A stretch of 64,000 nt of DNA from Crambe crambe (Eukaryota; Porifera; Demospongiae; Poecilosclerida; Crambeidae). The stretch lies in NCBI GenBank assembly GCA_963924555.1, contig OZ004587.1, forward strand, positions 8,262,075 through 8,326,074, in the 5' to 3' direction. Numbering within the stretch: the first letter of the stretch is position 1; every line of letters begins with the position of its first letter. Positions 51,586 through 63,945 of this stretch are shown here, one piece after another. The notes beneath the pieces are model-generated. The model was given only the letters and a program-made list of their open reading frames with translations. It was not told where the DNA came from and made no database searches. The translations under genes were made by a program, and so were the position numbers.

Positions 51586-51730
51586 CCATATACAACTCCC
51601 ATATGCAACTTATTAATTTATTATGTTCTGTTACAAAAGTTGGTAAAGGTCATTAATCAAACAAGCGCCTTTCTATGATATTTGGTACGGATCGTTAGCA
51701 GTTGTGATGCTAGATATATATCGATCTAGA

Positions 51731-54700
51731 ATGACTTCCCTGGAGATAGAGTCTGCAGAGTAAGTTGGCGCAGATTTTCTCCACCCATGAGGTGGTTCTA
51801 GTTGTCATTTCTCTGTAGTGTGAACGCTAGCCACTCTCCAAATAAGTTCCAATTAAAGCACACCAACACCACTATCATAAAACATGCCCTGCATGCATGC
51901 ACGTATTAAGGAAGAAATCACCATAGCACAACGTGGACAGCATTGAGGCATGTATTACTAATGTGTATTTTGATCGGGCAGGAAGAGACCACCATAACAT
52001 TGAATACAGTGGACAGTATTGAAGGATTTGTGCCAGAGATCAACCATGGACACTGGGACACTGTGCTCCAAGTCATACAGTCTCTCAAACTGCCTGACAA
52101 GACACTAGTGGACCTTTATGAACAGGTAAGGTGTGGTCACAATGCTATTTTACATGTAAACTCTAATCAGTCAAACTCTAATCAGTCATGAAAATTTTTT
52201 TCCTTTTCCCCCAAGGTATTGAAAAATGGCCAAATTTTTTACAAGTCCAATAACACTCAAACATGAATATAATCATTCAGCATGATGCCTTGACTCACTT
52301 TTGACTATTAAAACAGTCACGAAAAGTTTTCAGAAGTTTCCCAAGGCTATAGGGAATTATCCGAAAAATGACCAAATTTCTTATAACAAGTGAATCCTTG
52401 AAGGGTAAGGTGTGATCCCAATGCTGTTGTCCCTGGTTGTGTCATGCAGATAGTGCTGGAGTTGATTGAACTGAGGGAACTGGGTGCTGCACGTTCACTC
52501 CTACATCAGACAGATCCCATGATCAAGTTGAAGCAGGACAATCCTGACCGCTACTTGCACTTGGAGAACATGCTAGCACGCTCGTACTTTGACCCCAGGG
52601 AGGTAAGAGCATAAAGCAGAGGATGATATTTTTAATTGGGTAGAATCCTCATGATTTTGAAAAGATGGAAGTCAACTTTCTATGTTCAAGAAACCTCAGG
52701 GACTTTTTTCCAGGGAACCAAACCATACATACTGCTAATACTAATTGAACCCCTGAAGAGTGGAACCCTCTCTATTAAGGAAAATAAGGATAAGAATAGT
52801 TGGTCCCAATTTATATTTCAGAAGGCTCAGTCTCACATATCAATGGTGTTTGGCCGGATCCACTGTAAACTCCTTTTATTGTGTATCTATCAAAACACGA
52901 AACCTTTGACCCTGCGAAATCTACCCAATATGCGGTATGTTAAAACTGGTTGATGTCTGCCTTGTAGGCATATTCTGAAGGAAGCAGTAAGGAGAAGAGA
53001 CGTACGGCCATAGCCCATGCTCTGTCGGGGGAGGTGTCTGTGGTTCCCCCGTCCCGTCTGATGGCGCTGCTGGGTCAGAGTCTGAAGTGGCAGCAGCACC
53101 AGGGACTCCTCCCACCTGGCTCCGTCATCGATCTCTTCCGGTGAGCACCAATAGGGTGGAGGGTAGGGGTGACACCAACTGGGTGGAGGGTAAGCTGGTA
53201 CCAGTGGTATGGCTTATCCCTTATAATTTTATTATCGTCCAATGATAGACAGCAGTATAATTGATTGGTCTGTTCTAAGTACTGAAAGTATTCTCAGTAG
53301 ACCATAAATAGTGAGCCTCCTAGAGGGAAACTCCAATGTGGTCGCTTCAGTTACCCATTGCCATTGGTGATTGACTACTGCACATGCTCAGAAAATGGTG
53401 TAATTAATCTCTTACAGAGGTTTTCAGGTTGATTGACCAGTAGAATTTGCGCATGTGCAAGATAAATTCAAGCGAGCAAAATAATTATACTGTCATTCAA
53501 ATGCTCATTTTTAGCAAGTACGAATTTAATTCTGCACTGTTGGCAAATTTTATCTGAGGACCTCTGTATTGCCATTGGTGATCTACTGCACATGCTCAAA
53601 AAGGATCAGTATATTGTAACTATTGGTTTCAGAGGTCGTGCTGCTGTCAAGGATCTTGAGGATGAGAAATACCCAACCTTGCTTGCCAAAACCATCAAAT
53701 TTGGAACCAAATCTTACCCTGAATGTGCAGCCTTTTCTCCTGATGGTCAGTATTTGGTGACAGGGAGTGCAGATGGTTTCGTGGAGGTGTGGAATTTCAC
53801 CACAGGAAAGATAAGGAAGGATCTCAAGTATCAGGCGCAGGTAAGAACAGGGGTTAGTGCAGAGAGGTAAGAGTGTAAAGAGGTGAGAGTAACAAATTCT
53901 ATCTAATTTTTTAATTCTTTTTCCTCACTATCACACTGCCTAATCCCTCTACCTGTCCCTCTCTTTCTCCCTTTGCCTCCCTCCCCTCCTTCTTTCTCCC
54001 TCCCCTCCTTCCTCTTGTTCCCCTCCCTTCCCTCCTCCCTCCCCTCCTTCCCTCCCCTCCTCCCTCCCCTCCTCCCCCTCCCTTCCTCCCCTCCTCCCCC
54101 TCCCTTCCTCCCTCCCCTCCCCTCCCTCCCCTTCCAGGAGAGTTATATGATGATGGATGATTCAGTGTTGTGCATGGCGTTTAGTGTGGACAGTGAAATG
54201 CTGGCCACTGGTTCCCATGATGGCAAGATCAAAGCATGGAAATTGCTGACTGGGCAATGTTTACGGCGTTTCGAGCGTGCTCACTCCAAAGGGGTGACGT
54301 CTGTCCAATTCTCTCGAGACGGGGGGCAGCTCTTGAGTGCTTCATATGACCAAACAGTGCGTGTTCATGGACTCAAATCAGGGAAGACGCTGAAGGAATT
54401 TAGAGGACACACATCCTTTGTGAACATGGCCATCTTTCTCCCTGATTCTCCTCAAGTGCTCTCTGCAAGTAGTGATGGTAGTGTCAAGGTGTGTAGGTCC
54501 AGTGATATAAAATCTGAGAACCATTCAGCAAAGAGTATTAATGCCATTTGAAGTTTGAGTGATGAATTTGAGAGTGATCTGGCTGGCCTCCAGATCACTC
54601 CAGATCACTCCAGATCACCTGGAGAACCAGTAGTCTGGAGGCCTCATCAGACCAGGGTCCAGTGGGGGAGCCTGAGAAAAGCTGGAAATTGATATATTTA

Positions 54701-55387
54701 ATCCTGACTATATTTCTATGCAGCTTTGGAGTTTGAAGACAACTGAATGTATCAACACTTTCAAACCAACTATTTCTGGGAGTCAAAGTGATGTGACTAT
54801 CAACTCTGTTCACCCTTTACCCAAATCCAACGACCAGTTTGTGATATGTAACCGTAGCAACACAGTCACCCTCATGAATATACAGGGACAGGTAAAGTTT
54901 ATGATTAAAGAAGAGCTGGGAAGTCCAAAACACCTCTGTATACAGTGGAACCCCTTTATTCCAACCCCCTGAAATGGAGACACTTCTTGTATATAGTGGA
55001 ATTGTGGAATCCTAACCCCCCTCCACTTACTATGGTCATGTTTCTCATTGCTCCCCCCCCTCCCCTTTCTCCAGATTGTTCGTAGTTTTAGTTCGGGTAA
55101 GCGACAAGGTGGGGACTTTGTGGCATGCATCCTGTCCCCCCGGGGGGAGTGGATCTACTGCGTTGGAGAGGATCACCTCCTCTACTGCTTTAGCACATCC
55201 AGTGGCAAACTGGAACACACCATTGTGGTATGCGGCTAAAAAGCTATGATGAAAATACAGCAATAAATAGACCTAATACATTGTGCAGGTTCACGATAAA
55301 GATGTGATTGGAATAGTGCACCATCCTCATCAAAACATCATTGCTACCTTTGGAGAAGACAGTCAACTCAGACTATGGAAGTCATAA
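51731..55387 (+). pseudogene. smu1: SMU1, second copy with broken exon 2
   Basis: Exon 1 51731..51759 is intact. Exon 2 survives only as 51819..51841: 44 bases are deleted after TGTG and the donor GT has become AT. Exons 3-10 are open and nearly identical to the first copy (51982..52125, 52450..52602, 52968..53140, 53633..53840, 54138..54488, 54724..54891, 55075..55227, 55289..55387). Even introns agree closely, so the duplication is recent. The lost part is the LisH dimerisation helix, and the deletion shifts the frame, so a normal product is not expected. A shortened protein starting further downstream cannot be excluded. Confidence 0.85.
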
Positions 55388-55934
55388 TTGGTTTTTGTAT
55401 GTATATAGCTAACCTTTCAACTTTAATAGCTTCACTTGAGAACATTTACTATCACTGCAGCCTGGGTGAGAGTTGGCTGAGATTTCTATTGTAGCTATGT
55501 ACAATATCTTTCTGCGACTAAACATTATGTGCATGCCATTTCCTTCAGAGACATGACATTGTACATTTAACACATGCACAATCCACCATGCACAACCAAC
55601 ATCTATAACTACATTGATCAGGTCACCCCACAATGCCCTGCTGCTGCATTTCTCTAGCATAACCTGTTCTCACAATTTAATTTACTCACTGCATATTTAC
55701 CTAATTAGGCACTACATCATTATCTAAGCTCATAACAAGATTAATAAGTCACAGTTGTCTGCACATTTGATTGTCAGTGGGTGTAGTATGCATTATTGTA
55801 TAGCTACTCAAATTAATGAGCCACTACTCTGTGACTTATTTGTTAGCTTTTCCTCCCACACAAACTCAGCCAGTAAAAAAAAAAAAAGGTAGACTTAAAA
55901 ATGACAGCCTCATGAATCTTAGAGAGGTTCGTAG
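55388..55934. other. Tail-to-tail spacer, second copy
   Basis: Near-identical to 28142-28691; no gene. Confidence 0.6.
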
Positions 55935-56789
55935 CTAACTTTTATATCTAGAAAGTATATATACTGTTATGAAACACATTGCGGAAAATGAAGAAAAAAT
56001 CATAAAAGAAGGACTCGGAATAAACTTCTTGAACCAATTAGAATTATTATCTATGTGAATTTTTTCAAAGCCTTTCACAGCATTGCACATTTTTTGCATA
56101 ACTTCAGCTGTTTCTTCAAATGATTTCTTCAACTTTTGAACTATCAAATCTTCAGAAAGTTGCCCACGCCTTTCTCGTGCTTTAGCAAGTAAACTGTATG
56201 GGTTATCAATACAAAATGTCCTATCTGTGTCAATCTGATACCCAAAATATGTCTGAAATTCATTTAGATCAAAATTCAGATCTAGTTCACTGGAAGTGTT
56301 TGTAAAGACAATGATGAGGTTTTTGGAAATTGCCCTTGGCAGAATGGAGGCTATTTGTGTGAGGACGTACTTCAAATCAGCAGTGTTACGAGATAGGCGG
56401 CCATTGATAACCAAGCAAACACAGTTAATGTATTTCTCTTCTCTAATGCAAGAAATCACTTTATTAATATTTTCTTTGTCCTGTTCTATGCCTCTGGAGT
56501 CACCAAAGCCGGGCGTGTCGATAATCCCCCAACTCATCCCGCATAATTCAACTTGGTACAATTTAGCACCACTGGTCTTGCTTTGCATAGGGTGTGATGC
56601 TGCATTTTCCAACTGAATGTCATTGAAATCTTGGAAACTATCGAGCTTATAGTCAAAGTTACTTCCAATCATTTGTATGACGGCTGTGTTACAGATGAGG
56701 TTAAGAAAAGAAGTCTTCCCTGATCCAGTTTCTCCAACCAGCAACATTTTATACTCCCTTGACTCACATAACCTCCTTAACAACAACAT
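55935..56789 (-). CDS. Short AIG1/GIMAP-like GTPase with C-terminal membrane anchor, copy c
   Basis: 284 aa from ATG 56789, almost the same as the protein at 28692. I note Met/Thr, Ser/Leu, Arg/Trp and Leu/Pro type differences, for example MLLLRRL at the start and KKFIPSPS before the anchor. P-loop, DTPGFGDSRG and the hydrophobic end are intact, so unlike the neighbouring SMU1 copy this gene may still work. Confidence 0.82.
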   Translation of the reverse strand: MLLLRRLCESREYKMLLVGETGSGKTSFLNLICNTAVIQMIGSNFDYKLDSFQDFNDIQLENAASHPMQSKTSGAKLYQVELCGMSWGIIDTPGFGDSRGIEQDKENINKVISCIREEKYINCVCLVINGRLSRNTADLKYVLTQIASILPRAISKNLIIVFTNTSSELDLNFDLNEFQTYFGYQIDTDRTFCIDNPYSLLAKARERRGQLSEDLIVQKLKKSFEETAEVMQKMCNAVKGFEKIHIDNNSNWFKKFIPSPSFMIFSSFSAMCFITVYILSRYKS

Positions 56790-57179
56790 ATCACTCCAAT
56801 CAGTTTTGTCCTTCTGCAACAAAAAATGTATATATCATGCAGGAGACATCAATTCCAGGGGTAATAAACTATAACATACCCAGCCTGCTCATGGCACTAG
56901 CTACATAATAATCACTCCTTGTGCGTTTTTGGGCACTGCGTTTTTGGGATGTATGTGTACAGACACTGGCTTTGGGACTAAGACAGCTGTGCTGTGAATC
57001 TATATTTGTATAATTCTGCTATCTTTATGGAAAGAAAGTTGTACTGTTATTATAGTACACTCTTGAGTCACCAGATTGCAATGTTATGTTTAGTGAATCT
57101 ATATTTGTGCTATCTGTTATTACACTCAAGTCACCAGATCGCTAAATTATTTACACTCAAGTCACCAGATCGCTAAATT

Positions 57180-57862
57180 ATTTTGATGGGGACTATTATT
57201 TAACCAGCTTATGTAGCTGAGCCCTGTCCCTTTCACCTTTGACCTTGCTAACACGATTGATAATGGCACATACTCAACGATGAATGTGACATCCTGCTAG
57301 CTAGCTAGCTTCAAGACTTATTGAGTCTTCATCTCGTCGATCATCTTGTTACAAATGCAATGATCGAGTGTACTACTATATGGTTCTATTGTATTGTGAG
57401 GGTGGTATCACAGATGATAATTATTAATTTTTGAACCAGAAACTCATTGGTTTTGTCATATTGTGTTACTATTATTGCCAGCCAATATGTAGCTACCTTA
57501 TGTATTGAAATTAAACAACTTTGAGTTTTTATTTTTTTCAAAATTTATTTTTAATGCAAGCTGCTTACTGTTAGGTTTAGTTAGATACAGAGGTTAAGAA
57601 AATACTATGATATAGCTAAAAGGGATAGCTATCTTTTTCGTGAATAAAGAGACAATTGCTAGCAAGTCAGCTATAGCTATAACTTAGAAGGTACCATCAC
57701 GGTAGAACGAGGCTACCATCACGGAGGACTACATAGTACTGCAGATTTTTCACTTGCGTTTGAACATTGTGTGGGCTACTGTGCAAGTTTTGTATTGCAA
57801 TTTTATACAGTGGTAATGAGGGTCAAAGGTCATACGCAAAACTCAAAGCAGTAGCCCTTTTA
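57180..57862. other. Intergenic after the duplicated block
   Basis: Similarity to the first block ends at about 57167. From here to the MITE I see AT-rich sequence without a supported gene. Confidence 0.35.
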
Positions 57863-58095
57863 CAGTGGATTCACGTTCCGTTCGAATAAACATTGCATAT
57901 TGCGGTTGGCGTATGTTTCTCCGCAAATAATATCAATGATGGAAACTGAAGCTAATGGTCAATAGACATCCTCTCTTCTCATTGTAAGTGCAGCGGTGTG
58001 CTTGTGCGTTGAAATAATCAATGAATATCATTACGGAATATCTCTCATGGGGTCACGGAAAATTTTTTTGATTCAAACGGAACGTGAATCCACTG
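57863..58095. mobile_element. 233-bp MITE with 24-bp inverted ends and TA duplication
   Basis: Left end CAGTGGATTCACGTTCCGTT, right end its inverted copy with a single C/T difference in the 24 bp. TA lies at both borders (57861..57862, 58096..58097). This fits a Tc1/mariner-type non-autonomous element. Confidence 0.9.
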
Positions 58096-58336
58096 TATGC
58101 ACATGGGCACTTAAGGGGTCCGTTCCTATATAGTGAGCTGCCTCTCTTTTTCCTATCGATGCACACAAGCTACCGACTGACATGACATCTATCAGGTTGT
58201 GGGCATTTTATATTGTAGGGCCAAGCACAAAAAAGCATGATGTGAGCATGGTGGCTCCTCCCCGCCCAATAATAATGTCTAATCAGCTAACACTATCCAC
58301 TCTCACTTGGCTACTGGCTACCATTCTCTTACCTCG

Positions 58337-58440
58337 GTCAGTGTAGCAAATGGTTCCTGATAGCATTAAATCGGACAGTGTAGCAAATGGTTCCTGATAG
58401 CATTAAATCGGACAGTGTAGCAAATCGTTCCTGATAGCAG
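58337..58440. repeat. 37-bp tandem repeat, nearly three units
   Basis: Unit begins GTGTAGCAAATGGTTCCTGA; starts at 58341, 58378 and 58415. Confidence 0.9.
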
Positions 58441-58958
58441 GAAACTGGTCTCTGGACATGCGTAGTGGTGGAACGCATTCGACGTCCTTAATTAACTAGC
58501 TAGTTTTCTCTTGGTCTACAATAGCTGCAATAACGCGGTAAGTTCGCTGGGGATATTATTATTTTATTATCTACATGGTGGGGAATACGAACTAGCTAGG
58601 AAAGATCTTTACCATCCACTAGGATATCTGGTGGATACTTTCTGGGAACGATGCTCTATTTCTGGCAACATGTATCCACAAAGATCGAAAGCTCTTCGGA
58701 GGGTAGAACGATGCTCTATTTCTGGAGTTTTAATAGTGGAAATGACTGCAAACATCTTAATTAAGCTACAATGTTCCAATAGAAATAATGTTACCTAGTA
58801 GCTAGCTAGATACAGTACAAAGTATCCGTGTATCTGGATACAAAGTATCCTAGTGGATGGTAGCTAGACTTTACATGATTACTGATTTTGCAGGTATCAG
58901 TCTAGTCAGCTGTTTCATCAAACTTAGCTCAATAATTGTTCTAGCTCTCTGATCTGAC
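58441..58958. other. 5' flank of the long GTPase
   Basis: Contains a repeated ACGATGCTCTATTTCTGG (58648 and 58709) and ATCC-type repeats. No separate gene; the open frame 58511-58798 has no recognisable features. Confidence 0.35.
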
Positions 58959-60568
58959 ATGGCTGGAGGTAAGAGTAAAGTTTTAGCCAGAAATGCATAA
59001 TTATTTTCTTTATCCACTTGTACCCCCAAGTTTTGCGAGCGGCAAAGAAATTCTTTCGTAGAAGAAGTGATTATAAAATGTTGTTAATTGGAGAAACTGG
59101 ATCAGGCAAGACTTCTTTCCTCAATCTCATCTGTAACTATGCCCATCTGGAAAAACTGGGACGTAAGTTTGATAAAAATGGCTTCGAAGATCTTAAACGG
59201 TTTGACGATGAAGATTTGGAAAACAAAGATGCACGTCGTATGGAGAGCAAGACTAATGGGGCAAAGTTGTATGATTTGGCAGCAGACTCAACTGATTCTA
59301 CATACAAAGCAGACTTGGATAAATTGGAGTTCTGTGTAATCGATACTCCAGGGTTTGGAGATGTCAGGGGCTTTGACAAAGATGAAGAAAACCTTCAAAG
59401 GATTCTTTCTTGTATTGAAGAAGATGAGTACATTAACTGTGTCTGCATAGTTATCAATGGCCGTCTAGCTCGCATTACTGCCAACTTGCAGTATGTTTTA
59501 ACTGGAATAGCTTCAATTCTACCAACACCAGTATTGGATAAAATTTTGTTTGTGTTCACCAATGTTGCCGATCCTTTAGAGTTGAATTTTGATCCGACAG
59601 AGCTAAAGATATATTTTGGAGAACAGGTTGATACAACCAATTATATTTGTATCGACAACCCATATTCTAAATTTGAAAAAGCAATCAAGAAGGAGAAAGA
59701 GGGGAAAATGAAAAAGGAACAAATTGTTCAAAGTTTAAAAAAGTCCTTCAATGATACAAGAGGAGCTTTGAATACAATGTGTCGCATGATGAAGAAATTT
59801 GAAAAGGTTTATACTCGAAAATTTACTCAGTTGCATGAGAAAAAGCAAGAAATTGAAGCAAGTGTTTTGGGTTTGCTTTCAACTTACGATACTCAAAAAA
59901 AGTTGGAAAAAGAATTAGTTGCTGCTCAGAAAAAAGTAGATGCTGCTCTCAAAAAGAAACAGCTCCATTCTGGATTTAGTCTCACAAAAAAGATTCCAAC
60001 AGCTGAATTAATTGATACTTCTACAGTTCATAACACTCTTTGTAGGGTACCTGATTGCAATTCCAATTGCCACCTAAAGTGCCGACTTCCCATGTCATCT
60101 GATGATATAACAGTTATAAAAGATTGTTATTGTATGGACCTTGGGAAGCGTGAAGATTGCATTGAGTGTGGGCACAGCCTAGAACATCACTATCATGTGT
60201 ACAAACGATGGGAGAAAAAAACTGTTGCTACTGACTTGGTTAATGACGACATGCGAAAAGAATTTGAAGAAGCAACATCCATGGAGGATGGGGCAAAGAA
60301 GATCAAAAAAGGGCTTGAAGAACAGCGTCAAGATTCTGAGGCAAAGAGGCAAAAGTTATCTGCGCAATTGCTCGAAAAGATTGAAGAATTTGGAATATTA
60401 TCGGTTGGCAGAAACTATGTCAAACTAATCGAAAGTCAAATTGGTGTTATAAAATTACGAATTGGTGGTTCTACAGGACCAGGAGTTCAAGATCTTATAA
60501 AAGTAAAGGAACAATTGGATGAAAAACTAAAAGTTTTATACGAAACACTCGGAATAAGCATTCAATGA
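58959..60568 (+). CDS. Long AIG1/GIMAP-like GTPase with coiled coil and Cys/His module, copy c
   Basis: Two exons: 58959..58968 (ATG GCT GGA G, donor GTAAGA) and 59031..60568, giving 515 aa. Residues from MAGVLRAAKKFFRRRSDYK lead into the P-loop GETGSGKTS, then DTPGFGDVRGFD, CVCIVINGRLAR and VFTN. A helical segment precedes the Cys/His module (CRVPDCNSNCHLKC, CYCMDLGKREDCIECGHS), and a coiled coil closes the protein. It has the clearest gene structure of the long type and served as model for the others. The basic N-terminus (RAAKKFFRRR) could touch membranes. The function is inferred from the GTPase family only. Confidence 0.85.
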
Positions 60569-61194
60569 ACTGTTTTGTCTTTGTTTGTTTGTTATGGTTG
60601 CTTTTGTTATTGTTTTGTTTATTGTTTTGTTATTTTTTTCACATTGTTAAAACTAACTAGCATAACGTTTTTTCCTAGTGTGTGGCTACAGATACAACTA
60701 TTATAATTCAAATGCAAACGTTGGTAGTGCTGTCATGATCTATGTGATGTAAATATCACTATTCTAAGTGTACATGTAACCATAACCTCTACTAGATGCA
60801 AGATACTTCATAACAGGCTAATTCCATTCCCATAATAATTATAATTAACGAATCAAAAAGAAACTTAATTGGTGTGTTGATCATTGTGGTTAATTGCAAC
60901 AAAATAATGACTAAAAAATAATGATTTTGCCAATGCATTATGTTAATTAAGGTACAGAGTTCAATGATTACACAGTGACATAACAAAAAATAATGATTTG
61001 AATTTCAGTAAATACGTCAGAAGTATATACCAATGATAGTTATAGGACTCAATAATGCAATAAAAAATTAATATACTATTATCATAATTAGAGAGTTGAG
61101 AGGAGGAGAAGGAATACATGTATAAGTGATTTCATGGTTGTGGCAAGGAATGGAGGGCATATATATAAGCGCACTGGGTCTTGATAGCATGACA
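60569..61194. other. Convergent spacer
   Basis: 3' flanks of the GTPase and the SRCR receptor; T-rich near 60590-60650. The 61090-61194 part is also present next to the pseudogene at 50400-50515. Confidence 0.4.
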
Positions 61195-62999
61195 TCAAAC
61201 AAGAGTTCTATTCTTCTCATTCTCACTGTCATCACCTTTATACCATTCCCTACTATCACCATGGTAATCATTAACTCGACTAACCGGTACTGCTCCGGCT
61301 TCAGACTGGAATAACTCATTATAATCAGGAGGGGGACATGTTGGAATATCGGATGTCGGAGTTCTGTGTCCCATTCCAAAACCATTGCTCGTAGAACTAC
61401 TGGTAGCAGATCCATTCCCAATCTGTTGTACGTGGTATCCATTGCCTTTAGAATGTCGACCTTTGACCTTTGTTTTGGGGGCAATGTAACTATCTTCTCT
61501 CTCATGGGAGTGGTTGAGAGCATGGAGGATCACGTCATGGTGAGGGGAGAGGGGGGAGTGGTCATACGGGCTCTGAGTGGGGGAATTATGCATCTCCATC
61601 TTGTCCTTCGGGTCATCAAATCCTCCTTCCTTCTCTTGAGTGATCTTTGAAATATCTCCGACCACTCCATTGTGGTGATGATGATGATGGTTCTGTCCAC
61701 GTGAATTCCTCATATGGTAAGAGGACGTCCACGTCCCCTCACGCTTGCTCCTCTTCCTCCTCACGTAGCAGCAAACACAACAGATGACGGCCAACACAAC
61801 CAGCAGTATCAAGGCCACACCCCCTGCAATGATGTAGTAGACGAACAAGGGTGGTTTTTTGGAGGGTGGCTTGGGAGGTGGCGTGGTGACGAGACCCTCT
61901 GGGGGGGCAGGAATAAGAGAAGATGTAACATGAAATCTGTCAACTACAAGATTAAGAGAGATCATATCATGAATGAAGTCATAGGAGCATGCAACATTCT
62001 CAATCCATAATGAGAGGTTCAATAATAGGAATGTGTATCCACTTACCACATAAGAGGCCGACATCTCTGCTGTGGTTACAGGCTTGATGGTGACGACGTC
62101 CCCTGGGACAATCCAACAATCTCTCCTCATCACCTAAACACCTGGACTCCACGAAATAGACTTCACCAGAACCTTCGCCAAAGCTGTGAGAAAGGAGGTG
62201 GAGGATTATTATGAAACAATAATAACAAAAACAATAATGGCACATGTAATTAGACCCCAATAATGACGATAATGACAACAACTAATGACGATGACAACAA
62301 CAATAACAACAACAACAACAACAACAACAGTCAAGTTTTACTTACCAGGAGTCATTGCAGTAGTGAGAGGCTGATGTGTAGCCCAGCTGTCTACAGGCTA
62401 CTCCAGCAGCTTCAGGGGAAAAGAGGGTGCCACACACACTCTGCCACTCCCCATTCAGCGAAACCTCTAAGCGACCTGATTGGTTGGTTGCAGTCGTTTC
62501 CCCATCCACTAGTCTCAGATCTCCATTAGATGGAAGAGGGGAAGACCCTGGGTAATTGTATAGTCAAATTGGATTTCTTGGTTCAGATAAAACATTATCT
62601 AACTTACCACACTCAATGCTAATATCAACATTCTGTGGTGAGATGCATCCTTCCAGGGAGAAACTGCAGTGTAGCAGACTCAACTCTATCCCGGAACAAG
62701 TGAGATTGGTCAAATGGATAGGGCCACTCCCCACTCCATTACTGCGAGAAAGAACATATTTACTTAATGTAAAAATTACATTAGCTATTTGGACAAACCT
62801 TGCATCGATGTGAAATGAAATGACAGATTGGTAGCCAAGGTTCTTACATACCACCAAAGCTTCACTGCGGCCAAACCCCGCCCCACAGACACGCCCCCAC
62901 ACCCCATTGAATTTGACTTCCAATCGACCTGCACTTGTATTGGTGGAACTCGCATCATCCACCAGTTGCAGCTCTATGTCATTAGATACTAATAACAGG

Positions 63000-63085
<86 letters not shown>

Positions 63086-63945
63086 TTTTAGTATATTTAT
63101 AATAATAAAGTGACTTACAGCATTGAACAGCAACTTCGTCGAATCTTGGCCTACAATCTGAGGATTGGTCCGTCTCCATTGAGATAAGACGAGAGCAAGA
63201 CAAAAGCTCAGATTCAGAACCAGAACAGGATCCAGAGAGTCGGACCAATGCATTGGAACTCTGACTCATTTCAAAGCTGCACCAGGGAAGAGAGGGTGGG
63301 TGTGGTTAGTCATATAATACTAATGGTCTGGGTGGCCATTTATAGAGAGAGATTACTGATAAAACACTCACTATGAATTATTGATGGCCATGCCTCCTTT
63401 GTATCCCAGCTGACGGCAGGCCACTTGTGCCTTGCTTATTCCGAAGTCAGAGTCACACACAGGGTAGAACACAGAGCCATTGTACAGGAAGAGGGTCCCG
63501 CTGGCACCTGCCACATGGTTCACAGGACCTCGCAGGGCTAGAGACCCATATGGCCCTCGGATTCCTGAACCTTAGAAGCAAAGAAATACGTTTAACAACT
63601 ATAGAATAGGAAATTTGAATATCTTGATCATTCGCTATAACTTTCTCAATTCTAAAAACCAGCTGATAGAGTGGGTGATCAGCTCTTTGCTGGTGCTTTA
63701 AGTGTGAATTTAGTCAAGAATTGAGAAAGTTAGAGCAGATGTAGTGAATGATCAAGGGGTCAAGTAGGAGGTCCTCTCAATGGTGATTACTGTATATGCT
63801 CCCAAACTTACAACTGATGATGACATCTCGAGCATGTGATGTGCAGTTGGGGGAGGTTGATGGTGAAATAGTGCAATCTGTCACACGGTCCTCTAATCCA
63901 CTGCACCTCAAGTCGTAGACACGCCCACTTCCTCGAGGAACATCG
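61195..63945 (-). CDS. Multi-SRCR membrane receptor with long PPxY-containing tail (runs off the right edge)
   Basis: Exons in the window: 63812..63945, 63372..63564, 63119..63276, 62799..62988, 62608..62741, 62346..62547, 62047..62183, 61195..61898. They encode the end of one SRCR domain and three further complete ones, again split between the ACRQLGY half and the GSG/GEGSG half. The last exon has a Pro-rich stalk (TTPPPKPPSKKPP), a membrane span (YYIIAGGVALILLVVLAVIC), a basic RRKRSKR and a tail of about 180 residues. The tail has a His run, many Ser and His residues and CPPPDYNELF, a PPxY motif that WW domains of NEDD4-type ligases could bind. A CT microsatellite lies in one intron. A dead tail copy is at 50400. 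Confidence 0.88.
63002..63080. repeat. (GA)n microsatellite in an SRCR intron
   Basis: About 79 bp of GA on the plus strand, CT on the coding strand, in the intron 62989..63118, about a dozen bases from the acceptor. Confidence 0.95.

Noticed and set aside
59018-59030. Start of the long GTPase at a TTG codon
   Set aside because: A tiny exon with ATG GCT GGA at 58959 and clean splice sites explains the start better.
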